DNA of 64,000 bases from Vibrio hepatarius (GCF_001274785.1 NZ_LHPI01000005.1:18460-82459), one strand, 5' to 3'; shown: positions 27,414 through 34,711, counted from the stretch's first letter. Notes: a model not told the origin generated them from the sequence alone. A program made the numbers and translations.

Positions 27414-28994
27414 ATGAGTAGTAAGATTTTCAAGATTTCAATGATTGCAGCAACAGTTGCCGCGTCATTCAGTGCAAGCGCTGCAATATATAACGTGCAT
27501 ATGTATGGCCCTGTGGACTCGAGTAGTCAGACCTTTGGCTCTGCGATTCAGGACTCTAGTGAAGACTGCTGGGGAACAGTTGATTGTTCTACAACCCATA
27601 CATCAAATCACCAAATCGGCTACGAAGAGCAAAGATTCCTTCAGGGTTTTGAATATCGCAATGAAGCGCCATTTTTGATCGAAAATGGTTACGATTACTT
27701 AGATGAGGGCCGAGATGGCTTTGAAGATTACTGTAATCGCTATTTAGACTATTCAGACTCGCTCTGTGAAAAGTGGGCTTACCGCCAATATAACTCTGGC
27801 TATGCTAAAGAGCTGTCTGGCGATTTTCAGAATTTGACTGCATACAAAGAAGGTAATCAAGAAACCTTCTCTTCGAATAGTATCGTTATAAATAGTTTTA
27901 GTGATACTGATGAGTTTGTGGGCAGTTATCAAGTTGATAGTTCTGAACGTACACGTGGTTTTGCTGGAGCGACCACATTCACAACAAATGGCGTTAGAAC
28001 TCAAGCGTTCGCGCAGTTGGGCTCGTTAACCGTTGGTTCGGTGTCTACCCAATCAACCAACTACAGCAGTGACTATACTTCTAAAGCAGCCATTTGGGAC
28101 GGTACCTCTCTGACTTCAATTGATTGGGTCGGCGCGGCAGAATCAAGTCGTAGTATGCCTCAAGGCAGTGCACGAGATATTGCTGACATCGGCGTAGCAA
28201 GTACTGCCTATGCAGTAGGTTACAACGCAAATAGCGATGAAATCCCTGTAGCTGCGGTGTTTAAAGTAGACTTATCTGGAGTGTTGTCTGGTGTCACTGG
28301 TGTAAGTACTACACTCGTTTCTAAATACACCGATGATGATAAATACCTAAACTCGTTACTAACTTCAGTGAACGATAAGGGCATTGCGATTGGTACGGCT
28401 AAGTATCGTGAAGCAAATGACGGTGCATACTCTAACAGCCTGTTTTACGTGCCAGACGTAACAGCTTCATCGTTGAGCTCAAAGAGCTTCTCTGGGGATA
28501 TATTCTTTAAGAGTGCTAACGGCAAAGCTGGTGCAATCAATAACAACAATGAAGTTGTAGGTGCAATAGATTACGAGCGTCACCGAGAATCAAACGGTGG
28601 TAAACCTCGTGCACAACGCGCATTTATTGCTCCATTGTCATCAGCGGATGCTAAAGCGCCATTGGGTAACAAAGCGTGGTATTTAGATGATCTGACTAAC
28701 GGTATCGCTGCGAACAACCAGTTCCGTATTATTGACGCAACAGACATCAATGATGCTGGCGTTATTGCTGGTACCGCGTATTACTGTGATGGTGGGTATG
28801 ATAGCTCAGCAATCAACGCAAGCTGTTCTTCTGGTGCATCGCTGGTGGCGGTCAAACTAGTCCCAATCAATGGTGCAACAGCAAGCGATATTTCTGCTCG
28901 AACTGTAGATCAAAACAAAGTTGAAAGGCAGGGCGGCTCGATTGGCGTATGGGCTCTGACCATTCTTGCTTTGTTCGGGTTCCGTAGAAAATAG
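27414..28994 (+). CDS. DUF3466 protein with GlyGly-CTERM sorting signal
   Basis: A 526-residue exported protein. The signal peptide ends near SASA-AIY (about residue 24). The body contains repeated beta-strand units resembling the extracellular repeat (HAF-like) style, such as INNNNEVVGAIDY and INDAGVIAGTAYY, as in DUF3466. The C-terminus is a GlyGly-CTERM tripartite tail: GGSIG, a hydrophobic helix (VWALTILALFGF) and RRK. That signal is known to be cut by rhombosortase in vibrios with type II secretion. The start is 6 bases after the uup stop, so it may be the last gene of the rlmKL operon. Function unknown. Confidence 0.88.
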   Translation: MSSKIFKISMIAATVAASFSASAAIYNVHMYGPVDSSSQTFGSAIQDSSEDCWGTVDCSTTHTSNHQIGYEEQRFLQGFEYRNEAPFLIENGYDYLDEGRDGFEDYCNRYLDYSDSLCEKWAYRQYNSGYAKELSGDFQNLTAYKEGNQETFSSNSIVINSFSDTDEFVGSYQVDSSERTRGFAGATTFTTNGVRTQAFAQLGSLTVGSVSTQSTNYSSDYTSKAAIWDGTSLTSIDWVGAAESSRSMPQGSARDIADIGVASTAYAVGYNANSDEIPVAAVFKVDLSGVLSGVTGVSTTLVSKYTDDDKYLNSLLTSVNDKGIAIGTAKYREANDGAYSNSLFYVPDVTASSLSSKSFSGDIFFKSANGKAGAINNNNEVVGAIDYERHRESNGGKPRAQRAFIAPLSSADAKAPLGNKAWYLDDLTNGIAANNQFRIIDATDINDAGVIAGTAYYCDGGYDSSAINASCSSGASLVAVKLVPINGATASDISARTVDQNKVERQGGSIGVWALTILALFGFRRK

Positions 28995-29010
28995 ACTAAA
29001 TTTTAAACAA

Positions 29011-29048
29011 GAGCACAGTCTCACATTTTTGAGCCTGTGCTTTTTTTA
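29011..29048 (+). terminator. Terminator after the DUF3466 gene
   Basis: AGCACAG-T-CTCA / TGAG-C-CTGTGCT (one internal mismatch) followed by seven T residues. Confidence 0.85.
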
Positions 29049-29159
29049 TACCTTGAGATCGGAGCGATTTTGATCGATTCTTAATTGTGGAGTCACAAAA
29101 GCTCCATATAAATTTAATAGTAGTACGTTAGAAACACTTTTTTGTATGAGGACGACACT

Positions 29160-29333
29160 ATGAAGAGACAAAAGCGTGACCGCCTGGAAAGAGCGCAATC
29201 TCAAGGATATAAAGCGGGCTTAAATGGCCGTTCAATGGACGCCTGTCCGTACCAACAGATGGATGCTCGATCCTATTGGCTTGGTGGTTGGCGCGACGCC
29301 AGGGAAGACAAGCACTCTGGTCTCTACAAATAA
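29160..29333 (+). CDS. rmf: Ribosome modulation factor Rmf
   Basis: Rmf binds 30S subunits in stationary phase and causes 100S ribosome dimers (hibernation). The 57-residue basic protein carries the family core (GYKAGLNGRSMDACPYQ and YWLGGWRDAREDK). I start it at the ATG at 29160 (MKRQKRDRLERAQ), 7 bases after TGAGGA; the in-frame ATG at 29142 lacks such a site. It is monocistronic and next to fabA, as in E. coli. Confidence 0.96.
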   Translation: MKRQKRDRLERAQSQGYKAGLNGRSMDACPYQQMDARSYWLGGWRDAREDKHSGLYK

Positions 29334-29362
29334 CGACTCAAATCCACATACAGTCAGGAACT

Positions 29363-29383
29363 AAGCCCCGAAAGGGGCTTTTT
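29363..29383 (+). terminator. Terminator after rmf
   Basis: AAGCCCC-GAAA-GGGGCTT, a GNRA tetraloop hairpin followed by T residues. Confidence 0.9.
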
Positions 29384-29423
29384 AATGTCTACCTTATGCA
29401 CTATAACTAAATAGGTTGAATAC

Positions 29424-29451
29424 AAAAAAGCGACTCCGGAGAGTCGCTTTT
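29424..29451 (-). terminator. Terminator after fabA
   Basis: AAAAGCGACT / AGTCGCTTTT read on the minus strand, ending in T residues. It lies 14 bases past the fabA stop and may also serve rmf read-through. Confidence 0.85.
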
Positions 29452-29464
29452 GAAAACAGGTAAC

Positions 29465-29983
29465 TTAGAAAGCTGAAGTATCTTGGAAAAGGCCCACTTT
29501 AAGGTCTTTAGCAACGTAAATCTCTTTACCGTCTACTAGTACGCGGCCATCCGCTAGACCCATAACCAATTTACGGTTTACAACACGCTTCATGTGGATC
29601 TCGTAAGTCACTTTTTTCGCTGTTGGCAGGATTTGACCTGTAAATTTAACTTCGCCAACACCCAGTGCACGGCCTTTACCTTTGCCGCCAACCCAACCAA
29701 GGAAGAAGCCAACAAGCTGCCACATTGCATCTAGGCCAAGACAGCCTGGCATTACTGGGTCACCAGGGAAGTGGCAGTCAAAGAACCATAGATCAGGAGT
29801 AATATCGAGTTCTGCTAGGATAAGACCTTTGCCGAAATCACCTTCTGTCTCAGACATCTTAGTGATGCGATCCATCATCAGCATGTTAGGAGCTGGTAGT
29901 TGAGGGTAACCAGCTCCAAATAGCTCACCTTGGCTAGAGGCTAGAAGATCATCGCGGTTGTAAGATTCACGTTTGTTTTGCAT
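29465..29983 (-). CDS. fabA: 3-hydroxydecanoyl-ACP dehydratase/isomerase FabA
   Basis: FabA dehydrates 3-hydroxyacyl-ACP and isomerises trans-2- to cis-3-decenoyl-ACP, the branch point to unsaturated fatty acids. The 172-residue hot-dog-fold protein contains the active-site His in [25 protein letters not shown] (His at about 71, Asp at about 85). The start is the ATG at 29983 ([17 protein letters not shown]), the family N-terminus, preceded by TTGGAGT; the ATG at 29989 would add two residues. Upstream FabR- and FadR-like sites indicate control by membrane lipid state. Confidence 0.97.
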   Translation of the reverse strand: MQNKRESYNRDDLLASSQGELFGAGYPQLPAPNMLMMDRITKMSETEGDFGKGLILAELDITPDLWFFDCHFPGDPVMPGCLGLDAMWQLVGFFLGWVGGKGKGRALGVGEVKFTGQILPTAKKVTYEIHMKRVVNRKLVMGLADGRVLVDGKEIYVAKDLKVGLFQDTSAF

Positions 29984-30017
29984 TATCAATTACTCCAATT
30001 TTTGATAGCTGCATCTT

Positions 30018-30035
30018 AGTGAACACGTGTAAGCT
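30018..30035. promoter_or_regulatory. FabR-like operator upstream of fabA
   Basis: On the minus strand AGCTTACACGTGTTCACT matches 16 of 18 bases of the E. coli FabR operator AGCGTACACGTGTTCGCT as I recall it. It lies 35-52 bases before the fabA start, where the repressor would sit over or just below the promoter. Confidence 0.7.
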
Positions 30036-30036
30036 A

Positions 30037-30052
30037 AACAACTCCAACCAGT
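30037..30052. promoter_or_regulatory. FadR-like site upstream of fabA
   Basis: On the minus strand ACTGGTTGGAGTTGTT matches 12 of the 14 fixed positions of a FadR consensus (ACTGGTCNGACNNGTT). It lies immediately upstream of the FabR-like operator, the arrangement known for E. coli fabA, where FadR activates. Confidence 0.55.
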
Positions 30053-30075
30053 CTGATTTTTATCAATTAGTTAGA

Positions 30076-31725
30076 TTAAGAAAACCAGTTTTTGATTCGA
30101 TCCACAATTCCGTGTGGATGTTGTTCATGTCGCTCAAAGTTTTCTATTCTTTGAGCGATCTTGCTAATCACGCTTTCTTCGTCGTCACCACGGAATGGTT
30201 TACCCATGATCAGTGGTATCGCTTCGTCCACGGTCGATACAGACCAGATATGAAACTCATCGTTTTTGATACTATCGACAACTTCTTGTTTTAGCGACAA
30301 ATGCTTTAAGTTTGTTTTCGGCAAGATGACACCTTGGTGACCGGTTAAACCTTGATGTTTACAAACATGATAGAAGCTTTCGATTTTCTCATTTAATCCA
30401 CCAACTGCTTGAACGCGACCAAACTGGTCAACTGCGCCCGTCACGGCGACTTGTTGGTTGATAGGGTACTCGGATAGGGCGCTGACGAATGAACAAAGCT
30501 CAGCTAACGTAGCGCTGTCTCCATCCACTTCGCAGTAAGATTGCTCAAATACTACGGATGCAGAGTAAGGCAGCGGCTCGTCTAGTTGCAATGCGCTACT
30601 CACAAATGCTTGCATGATCATCATGCCTTTCGCGTGTAGATTACCGCCTAGCTCAGCTTTGCGCTCAACGTCTGAAATATCCCCGTCACCAAAATGGATA
30701 ACACACGAGATTCGAGCTGGTTCGCCATATGATAGTGGATGGCCAGGAACGTCAATCACAGTTAAGCCATTGACTTGTCCGACAATTTCACCGTCGGTTT
30801 CAATGACGACTTGTCCCTCTGTAATATCGGCTATCGCACGTTCAGGCAGGTAAGACTCACGGAAGTATTTCTGATTGATTGCTGTATCTAGATCTGATTC
30901 CGTCAGGTTAGAGCCATCACTGGTTAACATCGCTTCTTGAAACAAAGACAAATACCATAGAGCTTCGATCGGCATGTAGTCTTGGTCTTCAGTATAACGC
31001 GCGCCTGCAACCATCAAACGGTGAAGCGCATCGAAGGTTAGGTCGGGTAGTGCATAGCTCTTTAACAGCCATGAAATATAGCCTAAGTAAGAAGTAATCG
31101 TAGACTCGTTAAGGGTCAATTCGTTTTCGATCTCAGTATAAAGCGCTAAACCGTTATACAGTTCAGGTTCAATACACTCTAAATCAGAGATCTGGTCTCG
31201 ATCGCCGACAATAATGACTTTAACGTCAAAGGACTGGCTTGGCTCTTCTTTGGCTATCTTTTGAGGGTTAACGTTGATTGGGCTACATGCTTCACCAAGC
31301 AAAACAGTTTTCAAAGCTTGCCAACTAACGGGATTGGCTAAGATTAGATTCACGGGAATGATCAGGTATCCGCCATTCGCTTTGTGCAACAAACCTTCAT
31401 TGAATGTCGTGATTTGTCCTTCATCATTACACATGTAGGAGCCTAACAAGGCCTTGGCTGACAAAGATTCGGTGACTGACACTGCATTGTCACTGATTTG
31501 TGATTCGAGCGCTTGCTTGATGAGGTTGCGATAGAAGACGTTATCAATTGAATTGATAATCAGCGCGCGGGTGAAACCTTTCAGCGACGAAAATGTTTTT
31601 AAAGATTGGCTTAATCTAGGTTGAATACCAAGAAAATCGACAGGTTCGAGAGTTGAGAACTGCTTTAATATCTCGTCATATTGTGAATATTGTGGGGTGA
31701 CAGCACGCCAGTTTTCTTGATTCAT
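30076..31725 (-). CDS. Lon-like Ser-Lys protease (YcbZ type)
   Basis: A 549-residue Lon-family protein of the LonB-like YcbZ group. The C-terminal protease domain has Ser404 (in VDGDSATLAEL) and Lys447 (in GGLNEKIESF), 43 residues apart as in E. coli Lon. The N-terminal half shows no GxxxxGK[ST] Walker A motif, and the region expected to be Walker B reads ANGGYLIIPVNLIL without acidic residues, so ATP hydrolysis is doubtful. It sits between fabA and matP as ycbZ does in E. coli. Substrates are unknown. Confidence 0.88.
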   Translation of the reverse strand: MNQENWRAVTPQYSQYDEILKQFSTLEPVDFLGIQPRLSQSLKTFSSLKGFTRALIINSIDNVFYRNLIKQALESQISDNAVSVTESLSAKALLGSYMCNDEGQITTFNEGLLHKANGGYLIIPVNLILANPVSWQALKTVLLGEACSPINVNPQKIAKEEPSQSFDVKVIIVGDRDQISDLECIEPELYNGLALYTEIENELTLNESTITSYLGYISWLLKSYALPDLTFDALHRLMVAGARYTEDQDYMPIEALWYLSLFQEAMLTSDGSNLTESDLDTAINQKYFRESYLPERAIADITEGQVVIETDGEIVGQVNGLTVIDVPGHPLSYGEPARISCVIHFGDGDISDVERKAELGGNLHAKGMMIMQAFVSSALQLDEPLPYSASVVFEQSYCEVDGDSATLAELCSFVSALSEYPINQQVAVTGAVDQFGRVQAVGGLNEKIESFYHVCKHQGLTGHQGVILPKTNLKHLSLKQEVVDSIKNDEFHIWSVSTVDEAIPLIMGKPFRGDDEESVISKIAQRIENFERHEQHPHGIVDRIKNWFS

Positions 31726-31823
31726 TTAATTTAATCGTTAATAACAAAATGGCTGAAATTATATAGAAAAAGGGGATTGGGAGATACCGGTAATTTATTC
31801 TAATGATCTTGATCGATTTTCTA

Positions 31824-31840
31824 TTACAATGGGATTGTAA
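31824..31840. promoter_or_regulatory. Palindrome in the lon-like/matP divergent region
   Basis: TTACAAT-GGG-ATTGTAA is a perfect 7-3-7 inverted repeat, 57 bases before the matP start. TACAAT could also serve as a -10 box, in which case the palindrome would overlap the promoter. Confidence 0.45.
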
Positions 31841-31896
31841 CCTGCAGTGGATAGGGTTACGCTGTCACCTTAAACGTCAACGGAAATTGCATAGCC

Positions 31897-32343
31897 ATGA
31901 AATATCAACAGCTTGAAAACTTAGAGTGCGGTTGGAAATGGACTTACCTGGTAAATAAATGGAAAGCTGGAGAGTCTATTACTCGCCACATCGATACAAG
32001 TGAAGCTGATGCGGCTATCGCTGAGTTGAGAAAGCTTGAGCATGAACCAACCAAAGTGCTTGAGTGGATAGAGCAACATATGGCTCAAGAGTTAGACAAC
32101 AAACTCAAGCAAGCGATTCGAGCGAAGCGTAAACGTCATTTTAACGCTGAGCAAATTCATACTAAAAAGAAATCCATCGACCTAGACTATCGCGTTTGGG
32201 AGAAGCTTTCACATCGTGCAAATGAGTTAGGATGTACGCTTTCAGATGCGATTGAGTACTTGTTGTCGGAAGCTTCTCGTAGCGAGAAGGCCAGTAAAAC
32301 AGTTAGTAGCTTAAAAGAAGATTTATCTAAGTTGTTAGATTAA
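31897..32343 (+). CDS. matP: Macrodomain Ter protein MatP
   Basis: MatP binds matS sites and organises the terminus region of the chromosome, coordinating its segregation with the divisome. The 148-residue protein has the N-terminal helical domain (MKYQQLENLECGWKWTYLVNKWKAGESITRH) and the C-terminal ribbon-helix-helix DNA-binding part (KKKSIDLDYRVWEKLSHRANELGCTLSDAIEYLL, about 90-125). Two perfect matS sites lie in the same window and dif is 2.2 kb downstream. DUF3634 follows after 9 bases, probably in one operon. Confidence 0.96.
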   Translation: MKYQQLENLECGWKWTYLVNKWKAGESITRHIDTSEADAAIAELRKLEHEPTKVLEWIEQHMAQELDNKLKQAIRAKRKRHFNAEQIHTKKKSIDLDYRVWEKLSHRANELGCTLSDAIEYLLSEASRSEKASKTVSSLKEDLSKLLD

Positions 32344-32352
32344 GGAGAGGCC

Positions 32353-32664
32353 ATGCTCTACGTTATTTTAGTTGCCGCTATTGTTATCTTTTGGCTCGTC
32401 GCTGTTGACAGACCAGTACTAAAGGTAAAGTTTGAGAATGGCAAAATCGTATCTGAAAAAGGGCATTTTCCACCATCTTTTCGTCACAACGTAACGGACA
32501 TTGCCGAGCATACACCATTTTCAGGTGAGTTAAAGGTGTATCAACAGCGAACAGGGACGAAGCTTAACTTTTCTAAACAAGTGCCTAAAAAAGTACAACA
32601 ACGTATTCGTAATGTCTTTCCTCATCAAGGCTTTAAAAGCAAGGGCACGAAAAAGTCAGGCTGA
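32353..32664 (+). CDS. DUF3634 membrane-anchored protein
   Basis: A 103-residue protein of the DUF3634 family. An N-terminal hydrophobic helix (about 2-20, LYVILVAAIVIFWLVAV) anchors a small basic domain (KVKFENGKIVSEKGHFPPSFRHNVTDIAEHTPFSGELKVY). The C-terminus is lysine-rich. It has a strong AAGGAGAGG ribosome binding site and lies 9 bases after matP, an arrangement usual in vibrios. No function is known. Confidence 0.85.
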   Translation: MLYVILVAAIVIFWLVAVDRPVLKVKFENGKIVSEKGHFPPSFRHNVTDIAEHTPFSGELKVYQQRTGTKLNFSKQVPKKVQQRIRNVFPHQGFKSKGTKKSG

Positions 32665-32722
32665 TAAACATATCACTTACTTAGCGATTCTACCTACCTC
32701 GACGCAATGTGGTTTATGTATT

Positions 32723-32760
32723 TCCTCCTGAAATCCCTTTGATATTCTGGGATAGGAGGA
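32723..32760 (+). promoter_or_regulatory. Hairpin that sequesters the ribosome binding site of the 32768 gene
   Basis: TCCTCCT (32723-32729) can pair with AGGAGGA (32754-32760), the ribosome binding site. After a 3-base bulge (GAA), ATCCC (32733-32737) pairs with GGGAT (32749-32753), closing an 11-base loop. Twelve pairs thus hide the whole Shine-Dalgarno sequence. It has no T tract, so it is not a terminator. Confidence 0.65.
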
Positions 32761-32767
32761 CAATACT

Positions 32768-33079
32768 ATGAAACCACATTTACTCATCTTTCTAACTCTC
32801 TTTTCTGCTTCATCGGTTGCTATAGACGATGCAGAGCGTAATTCCATTGCGAAAAAGCTTAAGCAACGAGTAGTCAAAGAATTATCCAAACAAGAACTCG
32901 AAGGTTACTGCGACCTATTTATTGAACTCAGCCACGATGATCGCTATGCAAAAGTAAAGAAAGTTCGCGGGACTGGAGACCATAAAGTTTGTAAAGTCGG
33001 TAAAAAAGTCATCAAACGTGGCCAACGTTTTAAGTATCAACAACCTGAAAAGTACATTCGAATTCATGTAACGAGCTAA
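32768..33079 (+). CDS. Small secreted protein resembling the TolA C-terminal domain
   Basis: A 103-residue protein with a signal peptide (MKPHLLIFLTLFSASSVA, cut near residue 18), a short helical, charged segment and a compact basic domain with Cys48 and Cys75. The pattern GYCDLFIELSHDDRYAKVKKVRGTGDHKVC, then a Lys/Arg helix and PEKYIRIHV, recalls the TolA C-terminal domain (one disulfide, 'C.v.i.l..dg.v..v....Gd..vC'). TolA itself is longer and membrane-anchored; this is a stand-alone periplasmic form. The TolA link is my inference. Its AGGAGG site, 8 bases from the ATG, is masked by a hairpin. Confidence 0.7.
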   Translation: MKPHLLIFLTLFSASSVAIDDAERNSIAKKLKQRVVKELSKQELEGYCDLFIELSHDDRYAKVKKVRGTGDHKVCKVGKKVIKRGQRFKYQQPEKYIRIHVTS

Positions 33080-33252
33080 AATAGTTAGCATGTATTTTTA
33101 ATGCACTATAACTATATGTATTTTACAAGATATTAATTTTTGAGAGCGTCGCTTGGTTTTATTCCCTAGAAAGATACATAATAGATTCAATAAGATATCA
33201 ATGCATTGCTACAGTGTAACTTTTTGGTCTGTGGCATTTTTAAAGGATTAGA

Positions 33253-33726
33253 ATGTTATCTTTAGCAAAACTAACTGAACCAGATCGTGAAAAGGTATTA
33301 GCATTATCTGTTGACGACTCTCAGCTCAAGTATGTCGGGACAACAGAAGAAATACTCAGTGAACTTCCTAGTTCGTGCATTGCTCATGTCATTAAGTTTG
33401 GAGAGGAAGTCGTTGGGTTCTTTTTACTGGATTTTAATTATTCTGACTCTTATGAGTTTGCGTGTGACAAACCTTGTATTGGCCTTAGAGGATACCTGAT
33501 CGATGCGAGACAACAAGGTAAAGGACACGGAGTTCAAGCAGTAAAGTTATTGCCTGATTACGTTAAATCTCAGTTTCCAGACGTGTGCAAAATTTACTTA
33601 ACCGTAAACTGTAAGAACCCAATCGCAAAAATGTGTTATGAAAAAGCAGGATTTGTCGATGGTGGTGAGCTTTACTTAGGCGGTGCAGCTGGACCTCAGC
33701 ACATCATGTCTTTGAATTTAAAATAG
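33253..33726 (+). CDS. GNAT-family N-acetyltransferase
   Basis: A 157-residue acetyl-CoA-dependent transferase of the GNAT fold. Motif A is RGYLIDARQQGKGHGVQAVKLL (about 79-100), with the Q/R-x-x-G-x-G/A acetyl-CoA loop as QQGKGHG. The C-terminal NPIAKMCYEKAGFVDGGEL is the standard motif B. The substrate is not predictable; a small-molecule or antibiotic-type acceptor is possible. GFA follows 17 bases downstream and could be co-transcribed. The upstream 172-base gap is AT-rich with no clear signal. Confidence 0.85.
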   Translation: MLSLAKLTEPDREKVLALSVDDSQLKYVGTTEEILSELPSSCIAHVIKFGEEVVGFFLLDFNYSDSYEFACDKPCIGLRGYLIDARQQGKGHGVQAVKLLPDYVKSQFPDVCKIYLTVNCKNPIAKMCYEKAGFVDGGELYLGGAAGPQHIMSLNLK

Positions 33727-33743
33727 AAACAGAGGGAATCACA

Positions 33744-34145
33744 ATGAAAGGAAAATGTTTGTGCGGTTCAGTGTCTGTGGAAACCGAATCGGTCAATGAA
33801 GTTGGCCTTTGCCATTGCAGTATGTGTCGCAAGTGGTCTAGCGGTCCATTGCATGCCATCCACACCAAACAAGGTATTAAGTTTGATGGAGTTGAACAAA
33901 TCACGCGATTCCAGTCATCTGATTGGGCAGAGCGCGGTTTCTGTTCTAAATGCGGTACTCATCTGTTTTATTATTTGATTCCAGCTAGCGAATACGTTTT
34001 GTCTGCAGGGCTTTTTCCTGAAGAGAACTTTACGTTGGCTAGCGAAATTTTTGTCGATGAAAAACCAGAGTATTACGAGTTAAATCCAAACTCACACAAA
34101 ATGACCGCTCAAGAAGTTTTTGAACAATACGCTCCAAAAGAGTAA
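33744..34145 (+). CDS. GFA-family zinc protein
   Basis: A 133-residue protein of the glutathione-dependent formaldehyde-activating enzyme (GFA)/Mss4-like family. Zinc-type cysteines are at positions 5 and 7 (KCLCG), 23, 25 and 28 (LCHCSMC) and 67 and 70 (FCSKCG), the full family set. Most members have no proven substrate, and formaldehyde activation should not be assumed. The start ATG follows AGAGGGA. A 12-bp inverted repeat follows the stop. Confidence 0.9.
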   Translation: MKGKCLCGSVSVETESVNEVGLCHCSMCRKWSSGPLHAIHTKQGIKFDGVEQITRFQSSDWAERGFCSKCGTHLFYYLIPASEYVLSAGLFPEENFTLASEIFVDEKPEYYELNPNSHKMTAQEVFEQYAPKE

Positions 34146-34154
34146 TAGTCATAT

Positions 34155-34193
34155 AGCTCATTCAAAATGACAACGTAACAGTTTGAATGAGCT
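34155..34193. repeat. Inverted repeat after the GFA gene
   Basis: AGCTCATTCAAA (34155-34166) pairs with TTTGAATGAGCT (34182-34193) across a 15-base spacer. No T tract follows, so it could be an mRNA 3' stabiliser or a weak terminator. Confidence 0.65.
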
Positions 34194-34495
34194 TGTATCA
34201 ATTGGCCATTGGTTCAATTAAAACAACGAGTAACTAAGTAGAAATCAGTAACGCGCGCGAATGAATCGATAGTTTGGCTTGGAGAAAACAAACCGACCAC
34301 GTAAGCTAAATCAAGCGCTCTAGTACAGAGGTAAGTTTCAAGTCCGATATTTGATAAGTGTTGGAAGTTCATCTTTGAGTTAGGTACAAACACCGTAAAA
34401 GTGAATGCAAAGTTTTGCTAGCGTAAGAAATCAGTAAGATTTATCTACAGGAATAGAAATGACGAAGAAGACACCTAGGTTATATTCAATACTTG

Positions 34496-34523
34496 AGTGC
34501 GCATTATGTATATTATGTTAAAT
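34496..34523 (+). other. dif: dif site of chromosome 1 (XerCD recombination site)
   Basis: A 28-bp sequence made of XerC arm AGTGCGCATTA (34496-34506), centre TGTATA (34507-34512) and XerD arm TTATGTTAAAT (34513-34523). It differs from E. coli dif only in the first base and one base of the XerC arm, and agrees with Vibrio chromosome-1 dif as I know it. XerCD resolve chromosome dimers here under FtsK control, and CTX-type phages use this site for integration. Only one copy is present and no phage lies beside it. Confidence 0.95.
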
Positions 34524-34620
34524 ACGGTGTCGTATATCTTAATGTCCATATTCCTTTACCTCTCCTCTAGCTCTTAAGCTCCCTCAAAGATTGAACATAA
34601 TCGATTTACCATAAAATACC

Positions 34621-34663
34621 TAATAATCAGTTTGATAATCAGAGATTAACAAACTGATTATTA
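34621..34663. repeat. 14-bp inverted repeat between dif and the LysR gene
   Basis: TAATAATCAGTTTG (34621-34634) and CAAACTGATTATTA (34650-34663) are perfect complements around a 15-base spacer that itself contains another AATCAG. It lies 49 bases beyond the LysR stop on the minus strand. There is no T run, so its role as terminator is doubtful. Confidence 0.75.
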
Positions 34664-34711
34664 GAACAACCGTTTTGTCTTCTTACATTCTGCAAATGTT
34701 CAGATGTTGTT

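Larger units (their letters stand above)
34194..34711. other. Terminus intergenic region carrying dif
   Basis: An AT-rich stretch of about 520 bases between convergent genes. It holds dif (34496-34523) and a 14-bp inverted repeat (34621-34663). The left 300 bases have no recognisable gene, repeat or phage remnant. A 20-codon ORF (ATG 34459) runs into dif and ends in it; I do not regard it as a gene. Confidence 0.7.

Noticed and set aside
31809..31822. TTGATCGATTTTCT (and TTGATCGATTCTTA near 29070) as FNR boxes
   Set aside because: The left half-site is followed by no ATCAA; both are simply AT-rich promoter-region sequence.
29396..33114. The 14-base sequence ATGCACTATAACTA occurring at 29396 and at 33101
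   Set aside because: A repeated 14-mer is expected several times by chance in 64 kb, and the flanks are unrelated.
34459..34521. A 20-codon ORF with AGGAA site that reads into dif and stops inside it
   Set aside because: The dif sequence fixes its last codons for another reason, and so short a frame beside an AT-rich spacer is expected by chance.
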